Part shown: piece after piece, positions 33,314 to 42,430 of the stretch
How the letters are laid out: the number at the start of each line of letters is the position of its first letter
How positions within the stretch are numbered: the first letter of the stretch is position 1
From: Yeosuana sp043876835
GTDB lineage: Bacteria > Bacteroidota > Bacteroidia > Flavobacteriales > Flavobacteriaceae
Assembly (NCBI RefSeq): GCF_043876835.1
Contig: NZ_JBAWJZ010000001.1
Location: forward strand, 186,001 to 250,000
DNA length: 64,000 nt
Reading direction: 5' to 3'
Translations under genes and position numbers: made by a program
The notes under the pieces: generated by a model
The model's input: only the letters and a program-made list of their open reading frames with translations
Databases searched by the model: none
Told to the model about the DNA's origin: nothing

Positions 33314-35119
33314 TTATTCCAAAACTAATTTTTTGGTTACAAATGCATAGTTAGAATGAATATTTACTAAATAAATACCTTTTGATAAACCAGTTAAATT
33401 AATTTGCTTGGTGTTTGATGAATTTAAAATATCAAATACTGAGATCAGTCTTCCACTCATATCAAAAACCACTGCTTTAGTTAAGTTTAAGCCTAATTTA
33501 TTATTTATATAGAATTGTCCATTTGATGGGTTAGGATAGACTTTAACCGCTTCATTAAAGGCTATATCATCTACACTTAAATTGCATGTACCTGTATAAT
33601 CAGTCATAGGATCTAATGTACCACAAACTGAAGTAGATGTACTTCTACTTTGTACATCTAGACCAGCATTAATATCATTAATACTTAAAATTCTATTAAA
33701 CTCACCAAGGCCTAAATTATAATGCATTATTGCATTGGTATCAATAACATGACCTAATAGATGACCATGTCCTAATTCGTGTACCGCTACACTTTCAAAA
33801 TCATAGTTTAATCCTGGATCTCCAGTACCAAAATACCAAGAAGTAGCATCATCAAACACAATTTCTAATTCTTTTACATAAAATTGTACTGATTCTCCTA
33901 TGGCACATCCTGTGTAATAATTTGGCCAATAAGAACACTCACCTAGAACTCCCGTTTCTAACTCATCACCATTATCAAATCTCACTATATTTGTACCATC
34001 TCTAGCTACAACATCTATATTCGTAGCAGAATTAGCTATCGTCCAATTTATTTTTGTATTACATCTCCAAGTGTCCATTGCTCTTTCAAAAGAAGCTTTG
34101 GCACCTGGATGTTCTGTATCATTAAAAAAATCTGTTTGCATTTCCCATTCATATCCGCCATTTCCATTTTCATCATAATGTTGAAGCGGATATGCTTGTA
34201 AGCCTGTTCCTGGATCATATTCAATATTTGATTCAGAATAAGATATTGTTAAATCGGTAGATGCAACTCTACTTAAAGGTGTAGGAGAGTCATCATTGGT
34301 TACTCGGAATTTTCCTGTTCCGGCATCTGAAGGGACTTCAACAACAATTTGTGTATCACTCCAAGAGACAATTTGAGATGCTAGCGCATCAGTAAAGAGA
34401 AAACCTCCATTATTTGCATCTGGGAAACTTACTTTTCCAGAACTACCAAAACCAGACCCATTAATAGTAAGTTGCGATTTTGTTCCAGCCGTAAGCGTTG
34501 TGGGGTTAAAACTTGAGACAATAGGTGTTCCCAAAGCTTTGCTTACATTAAGACTTTTATTAGTTTCACTAACATTATATTTAGCAACCTCAACAAAACC
34601 TGTCTTTGTAATATCCATTATTTCATTATAAAATGATGAGAAAATACCTTGTTTTTTATTGAAAGGATTTACTGCGATATCACTATACAAATCATACTTA
34701 TAAAACCCTTGAACAGCACCATAGGGTTTGTATTTTTTGGTGATTATTTTATCATTGGTACCATGTCCAATGTTTGTGTTTTGCAACATAAAAACACCTT
34801 TGTCATTCTCCTTTATTTTTGACGCAGAAGACACTATTAGAAAATCCGTTCCTACAACGCCTCCTTTTGTAATAACATCGATAGTTGCAACAGGTTCTCC
34901 TTTAAAAACCTTATAAACCTCAATTGTATTAGCCGTGTATATCTTTTCATGTTTTACATCCCAAAAAGATTTTTTAGAAAGAACCTTCCCTTCAACTACC
35001 AAAGAGGCATTTTCTATCTGTTGCTTTAAGGGTATCTCTCTTAGCATCACTTGAGATATCAAATTGCTAGTTGTTAAAAATAACCCAACAATAAATATAC
35101 TTAAGAGATTCGTTTTCAT
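33314..35119 (-). CDS. Secreted metzincin-like metalloprotease with T9SS sorting domain
   Basis: The 601-residue protein starts at MKTNLLSIFIVG; an upstream in-frame ATG at 35143 lies in the -7 promoter element. Signal peptide to about residue 23. An IPT/TIG (Ig-like) domain lies at about 197-294. The zinc site HELGHGHLLGH starts at about residue 447, HExxHxxxxxH with Leu where metzincins usually have Gly, and the Met-turn NAIMHYN follows. The last 75 residues (VKVYPNPSNGQFYINN to a KKLVLE end) are a T9SS type A sorting domain, so it is exported across the outer membrane and anchored or released. Confidence 0.92.
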   Translation of the reverse strand: MKTNLLSIFIVGLFLTTSNLISQVMLREIPLKQQIENASLVVEGKVLSKKSFWDVKHEKIYTANTIEVYKVFKGEPVATIDVITKGGVVGTDFLIVSSASKIKENDKGVFMLQNTNIGHGTNDKIITKKYKPYGAVQGFYKYDLYSDIAVNPFNKKQGIFSSFYNEIMDITKTGFVEVAKYNVSETNKSLNVSKALGTPIVSSFNPTTLTAGTKSQLTINGSGFGSSGKVSFPDANNGGFLFTDALASQIVSWSDTQIVVEVPSDAGTGKFRVTNDDSPTPLSRVASTDLTISYSESNIEYDPGTGLQAYPLQHYDENGNGGYEWEMQTDFFNDTEHPGAKASFERAMDTWRCNTKINWTIANSATNIDVVARDGTNIVRFDNGDELETGVLGECSYWPNYYTGCAIGESVQFYVKELEIVFDDATSWYFGTGDPGLNYDFESVAVHELGHGHLLGHVIDTNAIMHYNLGLGEFNRILSINDINAGLDVQSRSTSTSVCGTLDPMTDYTGTCNLSVDDIAFNEAVKVYPNPSNGQFYINNKLGLNLTKAVVFDMSGRLISVFDILNSSNTKQINLTGLSKGIYLVNIHSNYAFVTKKLVLE

Positions 35120-35140
35120 AATGTTAGATTCTATATATCT

Positions 35141-35148
35141 CAAAAATA
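35141..35148 (-). promoter_or_regulatory. -7 promoter element of the T9SS metalloprotease gene
   Basis: Minus strand TATTTTTG matches TAnnTTTG, 21 bases before the chosen ATG. It covers an alternative upstream start, which decides for the ATG at 35119. Confidence 0.5.
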
Positions 35149-35206
35149 CAGAATTATTAATAAAGTTTTATTTGTTTTTGTAATTTTATCGTTAAATTCT
35201 AATTCC

Positions 35207-36502
35207 ATGAAATACCATCCTATAAAGAGAAATCTATTTATACAAAACCGAAGAAATTTTACAGCTAAAATGTTACCAAATAGTCTGGCTGTATTTAATT
35301 CAAATGATATTTATCCAATAAGCGCAGATAGTACTTTACCTTTTGAACAACACCGGGATATTTTTTATTTAAGTGGCGTAGATCAAGAAGAAAGTATATT
35401 AGTATTATTTCCAGATTGCCCAAAAGATAAACATCGTGAAATATTATTTTTAAAAGAAACCAATGATCATATTGCCGTTTGGGAAGGCGAAAAGCTAACC
35501 AAGGAAGCTGCTTTTGAAACCAGTGGAATTAAAACTGTTTACTGGCTTCAAGACATGGAAAAAATCATGTTTGAGCTAATGACTCAATGTGACATGGTTT
35601 ATATAAATACCAATGAACACTACAGAGCAAATGTTGAAACAGAAACTCGTGAAGATCGTTTTACTACATGGTTAAAAAATAAATACCCTGCTCATTCTGT
35701 CGCTAAAAGTAATCCAATTTTACAGCGTTTAAGATCTGTTAAAAATCCTATTGAAATAGATTTAATCCAGCAAGCCTGTGATATTACAGAAAAAGGATTT
35801 AGACGTGTTTTAAATTTTGTAAAACCAGATGTTTGGGAATATGAAATTGAAGCAGAGTTTATCCACGAATTTACCAGAAACCGTTCCAGAAAATTTGCTT
35901 ATACTCCTATAATAGCTTCAGGCAATAGTGCAAACGTTTTACATTATATTGAAAACAACAAACAGTGTAAATCAGGAAATTTAATTTTATTAGACGTAGC
36001 CGCTGAATATGCAAATTATTCAAGTGACATGACTAGAACAATTCCTGTTTCTGGAAAATTCACAAAAAGACAAAAAGAAGTTTACAATGCAGTGAACAGA
36101 GTTAAAAATGAAGCCACCAAAATGCTTCTTCCTGGGACAGATTGGGCAAAGTATCATAAAGAAGTTGGAAAATTGATGACATCGGAATTACTAGGGCTAA
36201 AACTATTAGATAAAGCCGATGTTCAAAATGAGGATCCAGACTGGCCAGCTTACAAAAAGTATTTCATGCACGGAACGTCCCACCACATGGGATTAGACAC
36301 ACATGACTACGGGATATTAACTGAACCCATGAAAGCAAATATGGTTTTTACTGTTGAACCTGGAATTTACATTCCAGAAGAAGGGTTTGGCATTCGTTTA
36401 GAAGATGATGTGGTTATCCAAAAAACTGGTGAACCGTTTAATCTTATGCGCAATATACCTATAGAAGCCGATGAAATTGAAGAATTAATGAATTCAAAAT
36501 AA
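35207..36502 (+). CDS. pepP: Xaa-Pro aminopeptidase (aminopeptidase P, M24B)
   Basis: The 431-residue enzyme removes N-terminal residues in front of proline. It has the N-terminal creatinase-like domain and the C-terminal pita-bread domain with the five metal ligands: two Asp in LLDVAAEYANYSSDMTRT, His in HGTSHHMGLDTHD, and two Glu in VFTVEPGIYIP and GIRLEDDV. All are intact. It is cytoplasmic. It stands alone, divergent from the metalloprotease gene and followed by a perfect terminator. Confidence 0.95.
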   Translation: MKYHPIKRNLFIQNRRNFTAKMLPNSLAVFNSNDIYPISADSTLPFEQHRDIFYLSGVDQEESILVLFPDCPKDKHREILFLKETNDHIAVWEGEKLTKEAAFETSGIKTVYWLQDMEKIMFELMTQCDMVYINTNEHYRANVETETREDRFTTWLKNKYPAHSVAKSNPILQRLRSVKNPIEIDLIQQACDITEKGFRRVLNFVKPDVWEYEIEAEFIHEFTRNRSRKFAYTPIIASGNSANVLHYIENNKQCKSGNLILLDVAAEYANYSSDMTRTIPVSGKFTKRQKEVYNAVNRVKNEATKMLLPGTDWAKYHKEVGKLMTSELLGLKLLDKADVQNEDPDWPAYKKYFMHGTSHHMGLDTHDYGILTEPMKANMVFTVEPGIYIPEEGFGIRLEDDVVIQKTGEPFNLMRNIPIEADEIEELMNSK

Positions 36503-36508
36503 AAGAAG

Positions 36509-36534
36509 AAAGGGTCGTTTAAAACGACCCTTTT
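36509..36534. terminator. Bidirectional terminator
   Basis: AAAGGGTCGTTT facing AAACGACCCTTT, an almost perfect palindrome between pepP (+) and lysC (-). Confidence 0.92.
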
Positions 36535-36557
36535 GCTAACCTGACTAAAATTTTATT

Positions 36558-37880
36558 TTAAAGAGTGACTAATTCAAATAGATAATCATTTAGTTTGCCT
36601 AGCGTTTTAATTTTATCGTTTGCATTTATTAATAATGAAATATTATTTCTGCTTCCACCGTAAGAAATCATTCTAATTTTAACATCTTGTAAAATTTGAA
36701 ACAATCTGTAAGTTTCATGATGATTTACTATTGAGTGACCAACCAAACAAACGATAGTTTGATTTTTATCTACTTCTACCACAGAAAACTTCTCTAATTC
36801 GGTTAAAATTTTATCTAAATTTCTATCGTCATCAATAGTAAGTGAAATGGCAACTTCAGAAGTTGTAATCATATCGATTGAAGTTTCATAAACTTCAAAT
36901 ATTTCAAAAACTTTTCTCAAAAACCCATGTGCCAATAACATGCGCCCAGATTTGATTTTTATGGCAGTAATGTTGTCTTTTGCCGCAATAGCTTTAACGC
37001 CATTTTCTGTGTGATCATCATTAATTAAAGTTCCATAAGCTTCAGGATCCATGGTGTTTTTTAATCGTACAGGGATATTATCTGCCCTTACTGGAGTAAC
37101 TGTTTGCGGATGTAAAATTTTTGCTCCAAAATAGGCCAACTCAGCAGCCTCATCAAAAGATATATTAGAAATAGGTTTTGTGTTTTCAACATATCTTGGG
37201 TCGTTATTATGCATCCCATCTATGTCTGTCCAGATCTCTACTTCTTCTGCTTTAATTACTGCACCAATAATTGTGGCAGTATAATCACTTCCTCCACGTT
37301 GTAAATTTGAAATGTTACCTTCTTCATCTAAACAAATAAAACCTTGGGTAATGTAAATATCAACATCTGGAGCTTCATTAAAAACGGCTTCAAAATCTTG
37401 TTTTATATAAAACATATCTGGCTCCTTGTGATTATCAATACGCATAAAGTTCAATGCTGGCAACAAAGTAGATGTTACATCTTCTTGTGCCAAATAGCTG
37501 TTAAACATATAAGTTGAAAGCAACTCACCTTGAGCAACAATTTTATTTTCTAAATGAAGTGAATATTCCTGGTATGTACATTCAACTAAAAAATTAAATA
37601 TTCCTGTTACATAATTTTTAACATCGATGTTCAAAGACTCATCTAAAAGTAATTTGTCAATGGTGTTAAAATACGTTTCATGTAATTTATTTATCTTTTC
37701 AATAGCCTCGTTAGTCATATCGTGTGCAATGTTATTTGCTATAGAAACTAAAATATTTGTAGTACCAGACATGGCTGATAAAACCACAATTTTTTTTCTT
37801 CCATCGTTGATAATATTTTTTACATTACACATGTTTTCAACACTACCTACAGAAGTCCCTCCAAATTTTAATACTTTCAT
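36558..37880 (-). CDS. lysC: Aspartate kinase
   Basis: The 440-residue monofunctional enzyme phosphorylates aspartate, the entry step to lysine, threonine, methionine and diaminopimelate. It shows the start motif KVLKFGGTSVGS, the substrate-binding RGGSDYTATIIGA and WTDIDGMHNNDPR, and two C-terminal ACT domains (about residues 300-440) that normally sense end-product amino acids. There is no fused homoserine dehydrogenase. It is divergent from an ACT-like gene, 99 bases away, that may be its partner. Confidence 0.95.
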   Translation of the reverse strand: MKVLKFGGTSVGSVENMCNVKNIINDGRKKIVVLSAMSGTTNILVSIANNIAHDMTNEAIEKINKLHETYFNTIDKLLLDESLNIDVKNYVTGIFNFLVECTYQEYSLHLENKIVAQGELLSTYMFNSYLAQEDVTSTLLPALNFMRIDNHKEPDMFYIKQDFEAVFNEAPDVDIYITQGFICLDEEGNISNLQRGGSDYTATIIGAVIKAEEVEIWTDIDGMHNNDPRYVENTKPISNISFDEAAELAYFGAKILHPQTVTPVRADNIPVRLKNTMDPEAYGTLINDDHTENGVKAIAAKDNITAIKIKSGRMLLAHGFLRKVFEIFEVYETSIDMITTSEVAISLTIDDDRNLDKILTELEKFSVVEVDKNQTIVCLVGHSIVNHHETYRLFQILQDVKIRMISYGGSRNNISLLINANDKIKTLGKLNDYLFELVTL

Positions 37881-37949
37881 TTTTAATCAATTTATACAGC
37901 GAAAGTATAGTACATTACTCAAAATAAGATATTTATTAAAAAAAAAGAT

Positions 37950-37957
37950 TACTTTTG
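37950..37957 (+). promoter_or_regulatory. -7 element of the ACT-like gene
   Basis: TACTTTTG matches TAnnTTTG, 22 bases before the ATG. No TTTG at -33. Confidence 0.55.
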
Positions 37958-37979
37958 CACAAATTGTTAAATAATTAAC

Positions 37980-38636
37980 ATGAAAACCGTATCAAACTGT
38001 GTAGAAGATATTTTAATTGCGCAACCTTATTTAGAAGAAGCGCTTTCAAGAAATATCATAAATTTTAGCGCTTTAGCAATAGAATTAACAGAACCTATAA
38101 GCAAAATGCTTAAAAAAGAGGTAAAACCTGGTGCTATCATGATGGCTTTAAGACGCTACAATCCACCTGTTTCGTTATCAAATACTGTTAAAATGAAAAA
38201 GGTTATTCAGAACTTGGGCGATATTACTGTAAGATCGAACTTAACAGACTTTACCGTTAAAAATTCTGAAACCTTAATTGATAACCATTCTCAGATTTTA
38301 AAAAAGATTAATGAAGAAACCAAACTTTTTTACACATTTACAAGAGGAATTCATGAAAGTAACATCATCGTTTCAAGCAGTTTAAACGATTATGTAAACA
38401 CTCATTTTCAAGATGAAACCTTTATTGCTGTTCAAGAAGGGTTAACTGCGATAAGTATTAATTTACCTGAAGACAATTCAAAAATTGCTGGATTATACTA
38501 TCACTTTTTTAAACGATTGGCTTGGGAAGGTGTTGTTTTATATGAAGTAATATCAACAACCAACGAATTCACTATTTTAGTCGAAGAAAATTATGTGGAT
38601 AATGCTTTTTTAGCGATTAAAAAACTTAAAAACTAA
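37980..38636 (+). CDS. ACT-like domain protein next to lysC, function unknown
   Basis: The 218-residue cytoplasmic protein has no named domain that I recognise with certainty. Residues 1-75 are helical with a conserved-looking ISKMLKKEVKPGAIMMALRRY block. The last 65 residues (AISINLPEDNSKIAGLYYHF to AFLAIKKL) have the beta-alpha-beta-beta-alpha-beta pattern of an ACT domain, with EFTILVEENYVDNAF matching the usual ending. Divergent position from lysC, which also ends in ACT domains, suggests a role in amino-acid sensing. That is inference. Its end is 1 base from the convergent brnQ end. Confidence 0.65.
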   Translation: MKTVSNCVEDILIAQPYLEEALSRNIINFSALAIELTEPISKMLKKEVKPGAIMMALRRYNPPVSLSNTVKMKKVIQNLGDITVRSNLTDFTVKNSETLIDNHSQILKKINEETKLFYTFTRGIHESNIIVSSSLNDYVNTHFQDETFIAVQEGLTAISINLPEDNSKIAGLYYHFFKRLAWEGVVLYEVISTTNEFTILVEENYVDNAFLAIKKLKN

Positions 38637-38637
38637 T

Positions 38638-39927
38638 TTAAAATTTAGCTTCTCTACTTTTAAGTTTTAAAAAAACACTCACAACAATAAATGTCGTTAA
38701 GGCTGGTAAAACCCATCCTAAATTTTGCTTTGCAAAAAGAATATAACTTGTGACAGGTTCCAATTGTTCGGGTGGCATTACAAATTGTAAAAAATCAGGT
38801 AAACTAAATAAAAAAGTGATAAAAGCAACCCATCTAAAAACCAATTTAGATGCATACTTCTCTTGAATTACATTTAATAAAATAAGAACAATACATAACG
38901 GATAAATAAGCATTAAAGAAGGTAATGCAATAGTTATAATATAAGAAACCTGAAATTGCCCAATAAAAATTCCCGTTACACAACATACAATAGTTGTTAT
39001 AATATATGCTCTTTGTGATTCTTTAAATAGTGCTTTAAAAAAATCTGCCGTACTCATAATTATTGCCACTGCTGTTGTAAAACAAGCTAACCCAACCAAA
39101 ACGCCTAAAAAGGCACCCCCAAAATTCCCTAAAGTTTTTGTTGCTAGTCCAGAAAGCAATTCTGCTCTAGAAATATCACTTGGAAATTCAGAATTATAAA
39201 AAGCACCAAGAGCAATTAGCCCTGTGTAAATAATAAACAATCCTGCCATAGCTATAAATCCAGATTTAGCTATCATTATCTTTTTGTCTATGAACGACAT
39301 ATTGCCTGTTGAATTATTAATAGAAATTATTACAATTCCACCCGTAACAAGTCCTGCTATAGCATCATAAGTTTGATATCCTTCTAACAATCCACTAACC
39401 ATAGGAGATTCAAAATTGGAACCTCTCATTGGTGCTACATCACAAAAAACACCAACTATAATTATAGCAAATAATATTAAAACTATTATAGGCGTTAAGT
39501 ATTTACCAAGTATTTCTAATGCATTATTTCTATTAACAACAAAAAGAAATGCTAAAGAAAAATATATAATGCTAGTTAGTAAAGGACTTGTATTGAAAAA
39601 AGGAGCAATGGCCATTTCATGGGTTACAGCAGCTGTTCTAGGGCAAGGTAATGCAATAATAATGATGTAAATGCAAAGGCAAAAAATTAAACTGAATATT
39701 GGAGACACTTTATTACCAAACTCAATCATGGTTCCTTGAAGTTTGGCATGACCAAATAAAGCTAGTAGCGGAATAATCGTAGCAGAAATAATAAACCCTA
39801 AAGTAACTAACCACCAATCTGGCCCGGAATTGAATCCTAATAAAGGAGGCAAAATTAAATTGCCAGCACCAAAAAAACCAGCAAATAAAGCAAAGCCAAA
39901 TACAAAGGTTTGTTTAGTTTTATTCAT
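38638..39927 (-). CDS. brnQ: Branched-chain amino acid carrier protein (BrnQ/LIVCS family)
   Basis: The 429-residue membrane protein has about 12 hydrophobic helices and the LIVCS family opening FVFGFALFAGFFGAGNLILPP with the typical GAGN motif, followed by PCPRTAAVTHEMAI. BrnQ carries leucine, isoleucine and valine into the cell with Na+ or H+. It is convergent with the ACT-like gene and divergent from the alpha/beta hydrolase gene. Beside lysC and an ACT protein, it extends the amino-acid theme of this stretch. Confidence 0.95.
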   Translation of the reverse strand: MNKTKQTFVFGFALFAGFFGAGNLILPPLLGFNSGPDWWLVTLGFIISATIIPLLALFGHAKLQGTMIEFGNKVSPIFSLIFCLCIYIIIIALPCPRTAAVTHEMAIAPFFNTSPLLTSIIYFSLAFLFVVNRNNALEILGKYLTPIIVLILFAIIIVGVFCDVAPMRGSNFESPMVSGLLEGYQTYDAIAGLVTGGIVIISINNSTGNMSFIDKKIMIAKSGFIAMAGLFIIYTGLIALGAFYNSEFPSDISRAELLSGLATKTLGNFGGAFLGVLVGLACFTTAVAIIMSTADFFKALFKESQRAYIITTIVCCVTGIFIGQFQVSYIITIALPSLMLIYPLCIVLILLNVIQEKYASKLVFRWVAFITFLFSLPDFLQFVMPPEQLEPVTSYILFAKQNLGWVLPALTTFIVVSVFLKLKSREAKF

Positions 39928-39937
39928 AACTCAATTA

Positions 39938-39945
39938 TATCTTTG
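39938..39945 (+). promoter_or_regulatory. -7 element of the alpha/beta hydrolase gene
   Basis: TATCTTTG matches TAnnTTTG and lies only 17 bases before the ATG, implying a leader of about 10 bases. Confidence 0.5.
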
Positions 39946-39962
39946 CCTAATATACTATAAAA

Positions 39963-40736
39963 ATGATTTTACAATACAAAGGCATAAACATATTTTATAC
40001 TGATAATGGTAAAGGCAATACCATTGTTTTGCTTCATGGTTTTTTAGAAAACTCAACTATGTGGGACGAATTTATTCCTGAACTTTCTAAAAATAATAGA
40101 GTTATTTGTATTGATCTACTAGGTCATGGAAAAACAGGTTGCTTAGGATATATTCACACCATGGAATTGATGGCCGAAACTGTTAAGCAAGTCCTCAACC
40201 ATTTAAAAATAAATCAAGCTACATTAATTGGTCATTCAATGGGAGGTTATGTTTGCTTAGCTTTTGCTGAAAACTACCCTGAAATTGTAAAAGGTGTTTG
40301 TTTAATGAATTCCACTCCAAATGAAGATAGCAATGTGCGCAAGAAAAACAGAGATAGAGCCATTATTGCCGTAAAGAATAATTATAAAGCTTTTGTAAGA
40401 ATAGCCATTGTTAATTTATTCAGACCTAAAAACAGAAAGATATTCTCCGAAAAAATTAAGCATATAAAAGAAGAAGCTTTAAAAACACCTGTTCAAGGAA
40501 TTATAGCCGCTTTAGAAGGTATGAAAATAAGAAAGGATAGAGAACAATTCTTTAAAAAAGTGAATTTTAAAAAGTTAATGATTATTAGTAAAAAAGATCC
40601 GGTTTTAGATTTTGAATCATTAATTAAACAAACTAACAAAACAAACATAAATGTAGCAATATTTCCTGACGGACATATGAGTCATGTTGAAAATAGAGAC
40701 CAATTCTTACATAATATTATGCATTTCATCGAATAA
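39963..40736 (+). CDS. Alpha/beta hydrolase
   Basis: The 257-residue protein has the canonical fold and catalytic triad: oxyanion region LLHGFLENSTMW, nucleophile Ser in LIGHSMGGYV (about residue 87), Asp in SKKDPVLDF and His in PDGHMSHVEN. It has no signal peptide. The substrate is unknown; the pattern resembles esterases and the MenH-like group, which by itself is not decisive. It stands between brnQ and the tandem Cys/His genes with no clear operon. Confidence 0.9.
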   Translation: MILQYKGINIFYTDNGKGNTIVLLHGFLENSTMWDEFIPELSKNNRVICIDLLGHGKTGCLGYIHTMELMAETVKQVLNHLKINQATLIGHSMGGYVCLAFAENYPEIVKGVCLMNSTPNEDSNVRKKNRDRAIIAVKNNYKAFVRIAIVNLFRPKNRKIFSEKIKHIKEEALKTPVQGIIAALEGMKIRKDREQFFKKVNFKKLMIISKKDPVLDFESLIKQTNKTNINVAIFPDGHMSHVENRDQFLHNIMHFIE

Positions 40737-40801
40737 TTTTATATTTTCATCGCTTTTGTCGTTTTTATTTCTATATTTAGAGTGTTCTAAATCTGAAATT
40801 T

Positions 40802-41068
40802 ATGAAAAAAACTACTAATAAGCCGGCATTCATCCCAACCATGTATTGCTACCTTTTTGGTCATGATTTTGAAGTTACAAAGAAAGTTACCTATCATGTT
40901 AAAGAATACACTTGCAAACACTGCAAGAAGCAGTTAACCACTAACAGCAATGGGAATTTAATCGAGCTAACTCCAAAGTTTAAAGAGATAAATAGCATTT
41001 TAGAAAGAATCCACAATTCCAGAACTCAACGTTCAAAGGTAAAATTGGCCACTTCGTCGATTTATTAA
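40802..41068 (+). CDS. Small Cys/His protein, first of a tandem pair, unknown function
   Basis: The 88-residue protein has a conserved core from residue 15: CYLFGHDFEVTKKVTYHVKE, then CKHCKKQLTT and LTPKFKEINSILERIH. The C-x4-H and C-x2-C pairs could hold one zinc ion, like a small zinc ribbon. The neighbouring gene encodes a close paralogue. I remember similar short hypothetical proteins in flavobacteria but no assigned function. It has no signal peptide or membrane segment, so it is cytoplasmic. Confidence 0.8.
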   Translation: MKKTTNKPAFIPTMYCYLFGHDFEVTKKVTYHVKEYTCKHCKKQLTTNSNGNLIELTPKFKEINSILERIHNSRTQRSKVKLATSSIY

Positions 41069-41138
41069 TAAGTTGTTAAACATTTTAAATTGATTTTTAT
41101 ACTTTTAGTCGTCTCTCCTAAGATACAATTAAAAGTTT

Positions 41139-41390
41139 ATGAAAGAAATACATTGCAAGATGTTTGGGCATGATTATCATATCTCCAGAAACGTTACCTA
41201 TCATGTCAAAGAATATACTTGTACCCGATGCCATAAACAATTAACCACTGGTGTAAGTGGCGAGCTTGTTAAACTAACTCCTAAGTTTAAAGAAATAAAT
41301 GATGTGTTAGAGCGTATTCATACGAAACGCAACAAAAAGAAATTAAGAGAAAAAATTTTATTTGAAAACTTATTGGTTTTTAAGCACTAA
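41139..41390 (+). CDS. Small Cys/His protein, second of a tandem pair, unknown function
   Basis: The 83-residue protein shares most of its core with the preceding gene product: C-x4-H as CKMFGHD, then VTYHVKEYTCTRCHKQLTT and LTPKFKEINDVLERIH. Similarity also holds at the DNA level around VTYHVKEYTC, pointing to a fairly recent duplication. The C-terminal tails differ. The 70-base gap between the pair contains a near-consensus -7 element (TACTTTTA), so each may have its own promoter. Its 3' end overlaps the convergent thiL gene by 11 bases. Confidence 0.8.
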   Translation: MKEIHCKMFGHDYHISRNVTYHVKEYTCTRCHKQLTTGVSGELVKLTPKFKEINDVLERIHTKRNKKKLREKILFENLLVFKH

Positions 41391-42426
41391 AATTTTTCCA
41401 TCCTTGGGCCTTAATCGGAATTCTGGTTTCTGCTCTGGTTACTAAATGTATCCCTGCTTCTTTTTCTTTAATAAAACCTATTACCGTTAAACTTGGATTC
41501 GCTTTTATTTTAGGATAATCTTCCTGAGAAATTGTAAACAGCAATTCATAATCTTCTCCCCCATTTAACGCAACAGTTGTACTGTCTATATTAAATTCTT
41601 CACAAGTTGAGATTACAACAGGATCTAAAGGAATTTTTTCTTCAAATAAATCACAACCAACTTCACTTTGCTTACAAATATGCATGATTTCAGAAGACAA
41701 CCCATCGCTAATATCAATCATAGACGTTGGTTTAACATCTAAATCTTTAAAAAGTTTAATAATATCCTTTCTAGCTTCTGGTTTTAATTGACGCTCAATA
41801 ATATAACTGTATGGCTCTAAATCTGGTTGACTATTTGGGTTTACTTTATAAACTTCTTTTTCTCTTTCAAGAATTTGAAGCCCCATATAAGCACCTCCCA
41901 AATCACCGGAAATCACCAATAAATCATTAGGTTTTGCACCACTTCTATAAACTTCATTATCTCCTTCCAAAGTCCCAATAGCGGTAACCGAAATCAATAA
42001 CCCTTTAGTTGAAGATGTAGTGTCTCCACCTACAACATCTACATTATAAATTGCTGCGGCAGTTTCAATACCTGCATAAAGTTCCTCTAAAGCTTCTAAT
42101 GGAAATCTGTTTGACAAAGCAATCGAAACTGTTACTTGTGTAGGAACAGCATTCATAGCACAAACATCAGACAGGTTTACTACTACTGATTTGTATCCTA
42201 AATGCTTTAAAGGCATATAGCTTAAATCAAAGTGAACACCTTCAACTAATAAATCGGTTGAAACAACAATTTTTTTATTCTTAAAATCTAAAACAGCAGC
42301 ATCATCACCAATTGCCTTAATAGTTGATGTTTGCTTCACTTTAAAGTTTTTAGTTAAATGATCTATAAGTGCAAATTCTCCTAAATCACTTAGTTGAGTG
42401 CGTTGTTGGTCTTTATCTTCTATCAT
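41380..42426 (-). CDS. thiL: Thiamine-monophosphate kinase ThiL
   Basis: The 348-residue enzyme makes thiamine diphosphate from thiamine monophosphate, the last step of vitamin B1 synthesis. It shows IGDDAAVLD (about residues 40-48), STDLLVEGVHFD with catalytic acidic residues, NLSDVCAMNAVPTQ, VVGGDTTSS and ISGDLGGAYMG, the PurM/ThiL-superfamily pattern. No TPP riboswitch precedes it. A -7 element lies 4 bases upstream of the ATG, implying a leaderless or nearly leaderless mRNA. The TPP-controlled uptake cluster at 4-10 kb would feed this step. Confidence 0.95.
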   Translation of the reverse strand: MIEDKDQQRTQLSDLGEFALIDHLTKNFKVKQTSTIKAIGDDAAVLDFKNKKIVVSTDLLVEGVHFDLSYMPLKHLGYKSVVVNLSDVCAMNAVPTQVTVSIALSNRFPLEALEELYAGIETAAAIYNVDVVGGDTTSSTKGLLISVTAIGTLEGDNEVYRSGAKPNDLLVISGDLGGAYMGLQILEREKEVYKVNPNSQPDLEPYSYIIERQLKPEARKDIIKLFKDLDVKPTSMIDISDGLSSEIMHICKQSEVGCDLFEEKIPLDPVVISTCEEFNIDSTTVALNGGEDYELLFTISQEDYPKIKANPSLTVIGFIKEKEAGIHLVTRAETRIPIKAQGWKNFSA

Positions 42427-42430
42427 GGTG

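Noticed and set aside
40802..41390. Tandem Cys/His genes as a prophage remnant
   Set aside because: No other phage gene is nearby, base composition matches the neighbours, and the pattern is remembered from several flavobacterial chromosomes.
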